From JAHJRN01 sp043805355 (GTDB lineage: Bacteria > Patescibacteriota > Patescibacteriia > 2-12-FULL-60-25): 5,285 nucleotides of DNA. A model generated the notes under the pieces. It did no database searches and had not been told where the DNA came from. It saw only the letters and a list, made by a program, of their open reading frames with translations. Shown one piece after another: positions 1-4,474 of this stretch. Where the stretch lies: the NCBI GenBank assembly GCA_043805355.1, contig JAZDIB010000009.1, positions 1-5,285 of the forward strand, in the 5' to 3' direction. Position 1 is the stretch's first letter, and every line of letters begins with the position of its first letter. The translations under genes were made by a program, and so were the position numbers.

Positions 1-59
1 TTCGCTGGAACGACCGGAGGGGGCGGGGCTGGCGCGGGCTTGGGGGCGTTCGGCGGCAT
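1..59 (-). CDS. Partial CDS, Pro/Ala-rich N-terminus of an unidentified protein
   Basis: Only the first 19 complete codons are inside the window; they read MPPNAPKPAPAPPPPVVPA. This is low-complexity, proline- and alanine-rich sequence with no signal peptide or membrane segment, so no function can be assigned. The ATG at 59-57 was chosen because a good extended -10 box (TGCTATACT) lies on the same strand 29 bases upstream. There is no Shine-Dalgarno sequence before it. A Pro/Ala-rich stretch this close to the start could be a disordered tail in front of a folded domain. The opposite strand is also open from the window edge to a stop at 82-84 and would encode a Gly-rich C-terminus, so the strand call is tentative. 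Confidence 0.4.
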   Translation of the reverse strand, partial: MPPNAPKPAPAPPPPVVPA

Positions 60-88
60 ACAAAATAAGAAGGGGATAAACTGACTTC

Positions 89-117
89 AGTATAGCATTC
101 TTCCTGTTTCGATTCGG
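89..117 (-). promoter_or_regulatory. Extended -10 promoter for the left-edge gene
   Basis: On the minus strand, TGC followed by TATACT (-10 at 94-89) is a near-consensus extended -10 element. The -35 region at the usual 17-base distance (117-112, CCGAAT) is weak, as is common for extended -10 promoters. It lies between the stop codon of the 132-653 lipoprotein gene and the ATG at 59, and would give a leader of roughly 22 to 24 bases. Confidence 0.5.
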
Positions 118-131
118 CTACGACGATGTCG

Positions 132-653
132 TCAGTCGCACACGTTCGCCAGCATCGACGCCGGGAATCCGCGTCCCTTGAGCGCCGTGCAGTCCGCTTG
201 GCCGTTGCCGACGTAGTCGACGAGCCAGATGTTGTTGCCTTGCGACGCGAGGAACATCCCGGCAGGACCGTCCTCCTCGCCGATCTTGCCGACCGAGCCC
301 TTGGCGAAGTCCGGCGTGCTCGTCGAAATCCTCACGAAGATGTCCGCCGGCGTCAGGCCGAGTTCCTCGGCGAGCGCGGCCTTGAGGCCTTCCTCGGGCG
401 ACGCGAAGCACGGCGTCTCCCAGAAGCGGAGGCAGGCGCCTTTCGGTTCGCACCAGCGGTAGCCGGCCGAGCCGATGCACCCATGTTCGTCGCGATCGCC
501 GCCTACGACCGGGGCGGTCTGTTCCGTCGGAACGCCCTGGTCAGGGGAGATTGGAGAGGGAGACTGCTCCGGCGAGGGCGACGAGACGCAACCTGCACCG
601 AACAGCGAAACGGCCAAGAAGGCCACGGCGAACGACGAGACGGCGGATTTCAT
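132..653 (-). CDS. Cys-rich lipoprotein with HGCIGSAGYxWC module
   Basis: A 173-residue exported lipoprotein of unknown function. Residues 1-21 form a signal peptide (MKSAV start, hydrophobic core 8-18) ending in GAGC, with C22 as the probable lipidated cysteine; the -3 position is Gly rather than Leu, a weak lipobox. Residues 23-50 are a Ser/Pro/Gln-rich linker. Residues 53-82 form a compact Cys-rich module, DEHGCIGSAGYRWCEP then CLRFWETPC, with cysteines at 59, 68, 74 and 82. Residues 85-173 are a separate small domain with a D(F/Y)AKGSV stretch, GMFLAS, NNIWLVDYVGNGQADC and the ending FPASMLANVCD, holding C155 and C172. Six cysteines outside the lipobox suggest disulfides in an exported protein. 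I recall this Cys-rich module and C-terminal domain together in secreted proteins of Patescibacteria, but know of no assigned function. It has its own promoter and no clear Shine-Dalgarno sequence. Confidence 0.85.
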   Translation of the reverse strand: MKSAVSSFAVAFLAVSLFGAGCVSSPSPEQSPSPISPDQGVPTEQTAPVVGGDRDEHGCIGSAGYRWCEPKGACLRFWETPCFASPEEGLKAALAEELGLTPADIFVRISTSTPDFAKGSVGKIGEEDGPAGMFLASQGNNIWLVDYVGNGQADCTALKGRGFPASMLANVCD

Positions 654-682
654 AGAGTGATGCGATGATGAGGAATGACATG

Positions 683-711
683 GATATATTGCCCTGAACG
701 GGGCTTGAAAA
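683..711 (-). promoter_or_regulatory. Probable promoter of the Cys-rich lipoprotein gene
   Basis: On the minus strand, TTTTCA (711-706) and TATATC (688-683) are separated by 17 bases; each matches the housekeeping consensus at 4 of 6 positions. The start codon is 29 bases past the -10 box. The -35 box abuts the T-rich tail of the terminator of the preceding gene, so terminator and promoter are packed together. A short GCCC/GGGC inverted repeat (691-704) lies in the spacer. Confidence 0.4.
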
Positions 712-740
712 CAAACATGACAGGCGATGTGCCTGTCATG
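706..740 (-). terminator. Rho-independent terminator of the LRR lipoprotein gene
   Basis: A perfect 10-bp stem (CATGACAGGC at 716-725 against GCCTGTCATG at 731-740) closes a 5-base loop. Read on the minus strand it is followed by TTTGTTTTC. It begins 15 bases after the stop codon of the 756-1277 gene and ends its transcript before the next promoter. The plus strand has no T-run after the stem, so it acts in one direction. Confidence 0.9.
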
Positions 741-755
741 GTCCTTCCCGTCGTG

Positions 756-1277
756 TCACTTGATGATCCGCGTGTTCGTCAGCTTCGCCTCGATGCCTGC
801 CAGGTCCTGCGTCGAGTATCGGTTGCCGGAGATGTCGAAGGTCTTGAGCTGGGTGAGGTTGCCGAGCTCGTTCGGGAGGCCGGTCAGTTGGTTGTTCGAG
901 ACGTTCAGGGTCTGGAGCCTGGAGAGTTTCCCGAGCTCGGCAGGCAAGCCCGTCAGCGTATTCCCGCTCAAGTCGAGCGTCTGGAGATTCGCGAGCTGAC
1001 CGATCTGCGATTGCGGCGCCCCGGTCAGCATGTTTCCGGAGAGGATGAGGACTTCCAGGTCCGTGCGGTCGAACACGTCCATCGGGATGGAGGTCAACCC
1101 GCGATTGCTCAAATCGAGCGTCTTTCCGCTCGTCGGCGTCGGTTGAGCCTGCGGTTGGCCTTGGACCTGGGTCGTCTGACCTGTCGGGGACACGGGCGTC
1201 GAAGGCGTTTCTTGCCACACCAAACACCCGCTACCGAGGGTCACGACGCCGAGCGAAAGGATGAGGAGACGTTTCAT
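756..1277 (-). CDS. Leucine-rich-repeat lipoprotein
   Basis: A 173-residue exported lipoprotein. Residues 1-17 are a signal peptide (MKRLLILSLGVVTLGSG) with C18 as the probable lipidated cysteine in LGSGC. Residues 19-50 are a Thr/Pro/Gln-rich linker. From about residue 52 to 152 there are four to five leucine-rich repeats of about 23 residues with the pattern LxxLDLSGNxLTGLPxELGxL; repeat landmarks are LDLSN 54-58, LILSGN 77-82, LDLSGN 101-106, LNVSNN 124-129 and FDISGN 147-152. Residues 153-173 form a short C-terminal cap. Such repeats form a curved solenoid that usually binds a partner protein; the ligand cannot be read from sequence. The gene is monocistronic, with its own promoter and terminator. 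The -10 box is 6 bases before the ATG and no Shine-Dalgarno sequence is present, which suggests a leaderless mRNA. Confidence 0.9.
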   Translation of the reverse strand: MKRLLILSLGVVTLGSGCLVWQETPSTPVSPTGQTTQVQGQPQAQPTPTSGKTLDLSNRGLTSIPMDVFDRTDLEVLILSGNMLTGAPQSQIGQLANLQTLDLSGNTLTGLPAELGKLSRLQTLNVSNNQLTGLPNELGNLTQLKTFDISGNRYSTQDLAGIEAKLTNTRIIK

Positions 1278-1283
1278 GGATTC

Positions 1284-1312
1284 ACCATAGCACGTCCAGG
1301 ATGTCTTGACAC
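1284..1312 (-). promoter_or_regulatory. Promoter of the LRR lipoprotein gene (leaderless)
   Basis: On the minus strand, GTGTCA (1312-1307) is followed after 17 bases by TATGGT (1289-1284), with an upstream TGC giving an extended -10. Only 6 bases (GAATCC) separate the -10 box from the ATG at 1277, so transcription would start at or within a base or two of the start codon. Confidence 0.6.
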
Positions 1313-1334
1313 AAAGCGAAGTCGGTGATACGTC
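1306..1334 (+). promoter_or_regulatory. Possible divergent promoter for the 1412-1972 gene
   Basis: A perfect TTGACA (1306-1311) is followed after 17 bases by TACGTC (1329-1334), preceded by TGA as an extended -10. The -10 hexamer itself is poor (2 of 6). The -35 box shares five bases with the -35 box of the opposite-strand lipoprotein promoter, so the two would compete for polymerase if both are real. The leader would be about 70 bases. Confidence 0.35.
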
Positions 1335-1400
1335 AAGGACCGTCCAGACAGGACGACGGCGCCGTGCCGATCACGGCCCTGAACCAGCCGCAGCGCTGGC

Positions 1401-1406
1401 AGGAGG
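1401..1406 (+). promoter_or_regulatory. Shine-Dalgarno sequence AGGAGG
   Basis: AGGAGG sits 5 bases before the ATG at 1412. It is the strongest ribosome-binding site in the window and decides this start over the in-frame GTG codons at 1325 and 1364. Most other genes here lack such a site. Confidence 0.75.
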
Positions 1407-1411
1407 TTCGC

Positions 1412-1972
1412 ATGTACCTTCCCATCACGCTCACCGACGGGACGCCCACGACCATCATCGTCCGCTACCGGACGACCGAACGCCTCGCGAAAACCTGCTT
1501 CCGCGGCACGGACCGGACGCGGGCCGGCAACTTCTTCCGCTTCACGCGCGTCGACGACATCTTCAAGGAGGGGGAGGTCCTCGCCGCCTTGCGGAAGCAT
1601 GTCCTCGAGTGCATCGACGAGCTCATCGAGACGCCTGGCGCGCCCGACGCGACGTACAGCAGTACGGTCGACGTGGGACATACGGTCGGCTGGGAGTCCA
1701 CGAGCGACCTCGCGTCCTTCTCGGAGGAGAGCCTCGAACGCTTCAACCCGAACCGCCGGAGCCACGCCCTCCGGGTCAAGCCGACCCGAACCGACGTCCG
1801 TGCCCCGCGCACGAGTCTCATCACGTTCGTCTACCAGCTCAAGCGAGAAGGAGACGGCTGGGCCGTCATCATCCACTCGCTCTATCCCGGCAGGGACATC
1901 GGCGAGCTGAAAGGCAACATCACCCAACGCGAACGCCGCGTCTTCTTCACCTGGGAGCACCCGGGAGCCTAG
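1412..1972 (+). CDS. Hypothetical protein of unknown function, 186 aa
   Basis: I do not recognise this protein. It is 186 residues, soluble (no signal peptide or membrane segment) and arginine-rich. An N-terminal beta-like stretch (MYLPITLTDGTPTTIIVRYR) precedes a basic/aromatic segment (FFRFTR, 41-46) and a short helix-like region (FKEGEVLAALRKHVLECIDELIE, about 51-73). A Ser/Glu-rich centre follows (96-110). The C-terminal half has two strand-like stretches, SLITFVYQLKREG (135-147) and WAVIIHSLYPG (150-160), and ends with RRVFFTWEHPGA. The closing strand plus LYPG recalls the C-terminal ends of small nucleases of the barnase/RelE-like superfamily, but no catalytic set can be assigned, so this is only a hint. 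Codon use and G+C match the core genes. It stands alone on its strand, with its own Shine-Dalgarno site and terminator and no partner gene such as an antitoxin beside it. Confidence 0.8.
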   Translation: MYLPITLTDGTPTTIIVRYRTTERLAKTCFRGTDRTRAGNFFRFTRVDDIFKEGEVLAALRKHVLECIDELIETPGAPDATYSSTVDVGHTVGWESTSDLASFSEESLERFNPNRRSHALRVKPTRTDVRAPRTSLITFVYQLKREGDGWAVIIHSLYPGRDIGELKGNITQRERRVFFTWEHPGA

Positions 1973-1991
1973 ACCGCTCCCTCTCCCATCA

Positions 1992-2015
1992 ACGGCACCG
2001 ATCGGTGCTGTTTTT
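1992..2015 (+). terminator. Rho-independent terminator of the 1412-1972 gene
   Basis: An 8-bp stem with one G-T pair (1992-1999 with 2004-2011) closes the tetraloop GATC and is followed by TTTTT (2011-2015). The core GCACCGATCGGTGC is a perfect 14-base palindrome. Outer bases CATCAA (1987-1992) and TTGATG (2014-2019) can also pair. It starts about 20 bases past the stop codon. On the minus strand the hairpin is followed by CGTTGATG, with no T-run, so it is a poor terminator for the convergent nuclease gene. Confidence 0.85.
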
Positions 2016-2035
2016 GATGACGTGATTGTAGAAAA

Positions 2036-2506
2036 CTATTCTTGTGTGACGGCGTTTGCGGCTATGCGCCCACTTCCGATCTTTGAGACCCGTTCATCAA
2101 TCCGATGTTCATACCAGCGGACTCGCTTATTGATGATTGCGTCCCGTAATGTCTTTTGATTCGTGTTCAGCCATGATTTGCCCGTTTTCATTTCTACGAA
2201 CACGACTTCGCTGATGCTCTTGTCATCCATTCCCTTGAAGATCAGGAAGTCGATCGGTTGTCCAATGAATCTTGCCTCTGATGCTTTCAAGTCTTTTGGG
2301 AAATTCGGAAGAAAAGGGGCTACCTGTTCGGAGAACTTGCCCCCTAACACAGCTCTGCTTAGTCGTTTAGAGCTCCATTCCTTATCGCCTTGGAATTTTC
2401 TTCCGCTCCAAAAACCGTAACCGTAAGCCAGGATGACAAACAGCGCGATGATAAGAAGGTAGTACAGCCAGAAGTAATCGAGTTGGGGGATAATGAATGG
2501 GTTCAT
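2036..2506 (-). CDS. Membrane-anchored endonuclease related to archaeal Holliday junction resolvase
   Basis: A 156-residue protein that I assign to the Endonuc_Holl family (Pfam PF10107 from memory), putative PD-(D/E)XK nucleases related to archaeal Holliday junction resolvases. One membrane helix (about residues 11-33, FWLYYLLIIALFVILAYGYGF) is followed by a basic cytoplasmic stretch and then the nuclease domain. The apparent catalytic set is E60 in GGKFSEQ, D86 in GQPIDFLIF and the pair E105/K107 in VFVEMKTGKS, spaced as in this fold, so the active site looks intact. A conserved-looking helix with N126KRVRWYEHRI follows. Family members cut branched or damaged DNA by inference only; the cellular role is not established. 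The gene lies in a patch of about 47% G+C against about 65% in flanking genes and has its own promoter, suggesting acquisition. The ATG at 2506 has no clear Shine-Dalgarno site and lies 6 bases from the -10 box. Confidence 0.85.
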   Translation of the reverse strand: MNPFIIPQLDYFWLYYLLIIALFVILAYGYGFWSGRKFQGDKEWSSKRLSRAVLGGKFSEQVAPFLPNFPKDLKASEARFIGQPIDFLIFKGMDDKSISEVVFVEMKTGKSWLNTNQKTLRDAIINKRVRWYEHRIDERVSKIGSGRIAANAVTQE

Positions 2507-2512
2507 GAGAAT

Positions 2513-2541
2513 AGGATACTCTTCAACATCGATGTAAACAA
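2513..2541 (-). promoter_or_regulatory. Promoter of the nuclease gene (leaderless)
   Basis: On the minus strand, TTGTTT (2541-2536) is followed after 17 bases by TATCCT (2518-2513), matching consensus at 3 and 4 of 6 positions. The -10 box ends 6 bases before the ATG at 2506. The -35 box is formed by the T-run of the terminator just upstream. Confidence 0.45.
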
Positions 2542-2563
2542 AAAGCTCACCGTGTCGGTGAGC
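2536..2563 (-). terminator. Rho-independent terminator downstream of the ABC-F unit
   Basis: A perfect 8-bp stem (GCTCACCG against CGGTGAGC, 2545-2563) closes a 3-base loop. On the minus strand it is followed by TTTTTGTTT. It would end transcripts coming from the ABC-F gene and the broken small frame behind it, and separates them from the nuclease gene. The plus strand has only a short A-run after the stem. Confidence 0.9.
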
Positions 2564-2637
2564 AAAATTACTGTCTCATATCTCATGATCGGTCCCGTAT
2601 CGTCCGCCTCGAAGGCGTTGCCAGCGATGGAATAAAC

Positions 2638-2747
2638 CTACTCCTTCTCCTCGAACCACAGCTTCGCCGTGGGGTCGCCGTGGGTGTAGTCGACGCGGAT
2701 TTCCTCGCCGGCTCGGTGTAGCTGTCCTCCACGATGTCGTGCCGCAT
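2638..2747 (-). pseudogene. Frameshifted small ORF behind the ABC-F gene
   Basis: An ATG at 2747, 17 bases after the ABC-F stop codon, opens a frame reading MRHDIVEDSYTEP. It then drifts into Ser/Arg/Thr-rich nonsense. The +1 frame carries a natural-looking continuation, GEEIRVDYTHGDPTAKLWFEEKE, ending at a TAG (2640-2638). Restoring one missing base near 2709 joins them into an acidic 36-residue peptide. The 110-base length is one short of a multiple of three, consistent with a single deletion. Codons on both sides of the join match the G+C-rich genes. I do not know a family for it. It may be a genuine small gene broken by mutation or by a sequencing/assembly error. Unrepaired, the first frame runs to a TGA at about 2583 (54 residues). 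About 75 further bases to the terminator hold nothing I can support. Confidence 0.45.
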
Positions 2748-2764
2748 GCCGACAGGATACCTGA

Positions 2765-4228
2765 TTATTTCGTCGTCTTCAGCGTGCCGAGGTCAAGGGT
2801 CTCGTCGAAGCGGATCTGGCTCACGAATTCCGGGACGTGGCTCACGAGGATGATGGCGCCTTCGTAGGCCTCGATGGCCTTGGCGATGACCGGGATATGG
2901 CGGAAATTGATGTGGTTCGTCGGCTCGTCGAGGATGAGGAGGCCCGGCTTCTGCAGGACGAACCGCGCGAAGCAGAGCAGGCCTTTCTGCCCTTCCGAGA
3001 GCGATCCGACCGTGTTCTTGAGCAGGTTCGAGGAGAGGAGGAACTGCGACGCGACGGCGCGGAGCCTCTCGTTCAACGGCGATTCCATCGCTTCCTTCAG
3101 CGTGTCGTATGCCGTCTTGCCGAAGTCCAGGTCCGAGAAATCTTGGCGGTAGTAGCCGACGCGGACGCCCTCCGTGATGGTCGCGTGCTCGTCGTTCCCC
3201 GTCGCGAGCGTGCGGAGCAGGGTGCTCTTGCCGATGCCGTTCGGTCCGGTCACGAGGACACGCTGTCCGCGGCGCAGGACGAGGTCCACCTTTGCGCGGC
3301 GCGGTGCGTGGTCCTTGATGATGCGCAGCGACGTGATGGTCGCGATGGGCTCGGCGAATTCCTGCGCCGGGATGACGAAGTCGCGGATGGCCTTGTCGTC
3401 GGGGCGCACGTCCACCATCTCGTCCTCGGCCACTTCGATCTGGTCGCGTAGCTTGCTCGCGAGCCGGCGCATCTTACCGCCCTTGTTCGCGAAGAAGTTC
3501 ACCTTGTCCTTCCTGTCCTGGATGTCCTTGAGCAGGCGTGCGTTCCGCATCCGTTCGCGCTCGCGCCGCGCCGCGATCTCCTCCACCACGACGAGGTAGT
3601 TGCCGACGTACTGCTCGACCGTGTGCGTGAAGATGTCGAGGTGCAGGACGCCTTCGGTGAACGCGTTCAAAAAGTCCGCGTCGTGGGAGATGACGAGCAC
3701 GGTCTTCGGATACATCATCAAAAACCCGGTGAGGTGCTCGATGCCGTCCTTGTCCAGGTTGTTCGTCGGTTCGTCGAGCAGGAGGATGTCGGGCTTCTGG
3801 ATGAGGGCGTACGCGAGCAGGAGACGCGCCTGCTGGCCGCCGGAGAACTCGTCCAACCTCTTGTCGAGCGGCGCGGAAAGGTTCACGATTTCCAGCACGT
3901 CGGCGATGCGGCGGTCGAGGTCGTAGATGGTCTCGGTGAAGGCCCGGGCGAAGTACTCCTTCACCGTGTCCTTCATCCGGTCGCGCGGGATGACCTGCAG
4001 GGCCGTGGCGATGGTTGCGCCCTTCTGGAGGTGGATGCCGCCTTCCTTCGGCGTCAGCTCGCCTGTGATCAATTTGAGGATGGTGCTCTTGCCGGCGCCG
4101 TTCTGGCCCATGATGGTGACCTTGGCGTTCTCGCGCACCGAAAAACTCGCTTCCTCAAGCGTGGGGTGGTCCTCGTCGTAGCCGAACGAGACGTCGCTGA
4201 ACCGGATGATGACATTGCCGTGATCCAT
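2765..4228 (-). CDS. ABC-F family ATP-binding protein (ribosome-associated type)
   Basis: A 487-residue protein with two ATP-binding cassettes in one chain and no membrane domain, the layout of ABC-F proteins. Family members bind the ribosomal E site and influence translation or drug resistance. Cassette 1: Walker A GQNGAGKST (41-49), signature FSGGQQ (128-133), Walker B ILLLDEPTNNLD (148-159), switch SHD (181-183). The interdomain linker (about 210-275) is rich in Arg, Lys and Glu and looks like the helical hairpin that reaches the peptidyl-transferase centre. Cassette 2: Walker A GPNGIGKST (328-336), signature LSEGQK (410-415), Walker B LLILDEPTNHIN (430-441), switch SHV (463-465). The catalytic Glu is present in both (E153, E435). 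Cassette 2 differs from the usual LSGGQ, NHLD and SHDRxF. It is shorter than EttA-type proteins (about 550). Subfamily, and whether it is housekeeping or resistance, cannot be told. The start was chosen from the promoter just upstream. Confidence 0.93.
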   Translation of the reverse strand: MDHGNVIIRFSDVSFGYDEDHPTLEEASFSVRENAKVTIMGQNGAGKSTILKLITGELTPKEGGIHLQKGATIATALQVIPRDRMKDTVKEYFARAFTETIYDLDRRIADVLEIVNLSAPLDKRLDEFSGGQQARLLLAYALIQKPDILLLDEPTNNLDKDGIEHLTGFLMMYPKTVLVISHDADFLNAFTEGVLHLDIFTHTVEQYVGNYLVVVEEIAARRERERMRNARLLKDIQDRKDKVNFFANKGGKMRRLASKLRDQIEVAEDEMVDVRPDDKAIRDFVIPAQEFAEPIATITSLRIIKDHAPRRAKVDLVLRRGQRVLVTGPNGIGKSTLLRTLATGNDEHATITEGVRVGYYRQDFSDLDFGKTAYDTLKEAMESPLNERLRAVASQFLLSSNLLKNTVGSLSEGQKGLLCFARFVLQKPGLLILDEPTNHINFRHIPVIAKAIEAYEGAIILVSHVPEFVSQIRFDETLDLGTLKTTK

Positions 4229-4242
4229 ATCGAAAGCGCCTC

Positions 4243-4271
4243 ATTAAACCAGAAAATGGACGTTGTGGCAA
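4243..4271 (-). promoter_or_regulatory. Promoter of the ABC-F gene
   Basis: On the minus strand, TTGCCA (4271-4266) and TTTAAT (4248-4243) each match consensus at 5 of 6 positions and are 17 bases apart, with TGG before the -10 box. It is the best promoter in the window. The ATG is 14 bases past the -10 box, so the leader is about 7 bases. A GAGG directly after the -10 box (4242-4239) would fall at or before the transcription start and so cannot serve as a normal Shine-Dalgarno site. Confidence 0.75.
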
Positions 4272-4294
4272 GAGGAGACGGTTCTTCCTCTTTT

Positions 4295-4382
4295 GTCATT
4301 CCCGCGAAGGCGGGAACCTAGAAAAAACAAACCGTCATCTCTCTATTTCGAGGAAATGGGTTCCCGCCTGCGCGGGAATGAC
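4295..4382. repeat. Nested inverted repeat, REP/MITE-like
   Basis: Two 24-base arms (4295-4318 and 4359-4382) are reverse complements at 23 of 24 positions, separated by 40 bases. Each arm is itself a hairpin, TTCCCGC against GCGGGAA around a 4-base loop (GAAG or CTGC), flanked by GTCA/TGAC. The arm matches the widespread GTCATTCCCGCG intergenic repeat type known from many bacteria. No open reading frame lies between the arms. It could be a small non-autonomous mobile unit or a transcript-stabilising structure. Confidence 0.8.
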
Positions 4383-4406
4383 AGAGGGGGAAGAGGGAAT
4401 GACAGA
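4374..4406. repeat. Short direct repeat, partial copy of the repeat arm
   Basis: GGGAATGACAGA occurs at 4374-4385 and again at 4395-4406, 21 bases apart. The first copy is the outer end of the right inverted-repeat arm, so the second looks like a truncated further copy. G-rich bases (GAGGGGGAAGA) fill the space between. Confidence 0.55.
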
Positions 4407-4415
4407 AGGGGAGGG

Positions 4416-4459
4416 GTTCCTGCCGGAGTTCACCCTGAGCGAAGCCGAAGGGCAGGAAC
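4416..4459. repeat. Second intergenic hairpin repeat (CCCTGAGCGAAG type)
   Basis: GTTCCTGCC (4416-4424) and GGCAGGAAC (4451-4459) are a perfect 9-bp inverted repeat. Between them, CCCTGAGCGAAGCCGAAGGG (4433-4452) can form an inner CCCT/AGGG stem. The core belongs to the common scattered repeat CACCCTGAGCGAAGxCGAAGGG seen between genes of many bacteria. It ends 15 bases from the engB stop codon. Read on the minus strand it is not followed by a T-run, so it is not a classic terminator, though it may protect the engB mRNA 3' end. Confidence 0.65.
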
Positions 4460-4474
4460 GACAGGGGGATAGGG

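Noticed and set aside
1..84. Plus-strand frame open from the window edge to TGA at 82-84, encoding a Gly-rich end
   Set aside because: Low-complexity GC-rich sequence is open on both strands. The extended -10 box on the minus strand favours the opposite reading, and no terminator follows this stop. It remains a real alternative.
675..1328. Long plus-strand open frame opposite the LRR lipoprotein gene
   Set aside because: Its translation is Arg/Val-rich without domains. The minus strand gives a signal peptide and regular leucine-rich repeats, so this is a GC-driven shadow.
1274..1960. Long minus-strand open frame opposite the 1412-1972 gene
   Set aside because: Its composition (Ala/Arg/Glu/Asp/Val-rich, no motifs) is typical of antisense frames in GC-rich DNA. 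The plus strand has a Shine-Dalgarno site and a terminator at the right places.
1412..2506. Toxin-antitoxin or defence pair made of the 186-residue protein and the nuclease
   Set aside because: The two genes are convergent, have separate promoters and very different base composition, and are separated by a terminator, so nothing supports a functional pair.
2390..2635. Plus-strand reading frame spanning the nuclease start and the terminator
   Set aside because: It runs through a strong terminator hairpin and both minus-strand promoter elements, has no ribosome-binding site and no sensible composition.
2837..3451. Long plus-strand open frame inside the ABC-F region
   Set aside because: It is complementary to well-conserved ABC motifs and has no family resemblance.
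4295..4459. CRISPR array in the repeat-rich spacer
   Set aside because: The repeats are inverted rather than direct, differ in type and lack regular spacers; no cas gene is nearby.
4229..4474. tRNA or small structured RNA gene in the 246-base spacer
   Set aside because: No cloverleaf, CCA end or T-loop consensus is visible; the pairing potential is explained by the two repeat types.
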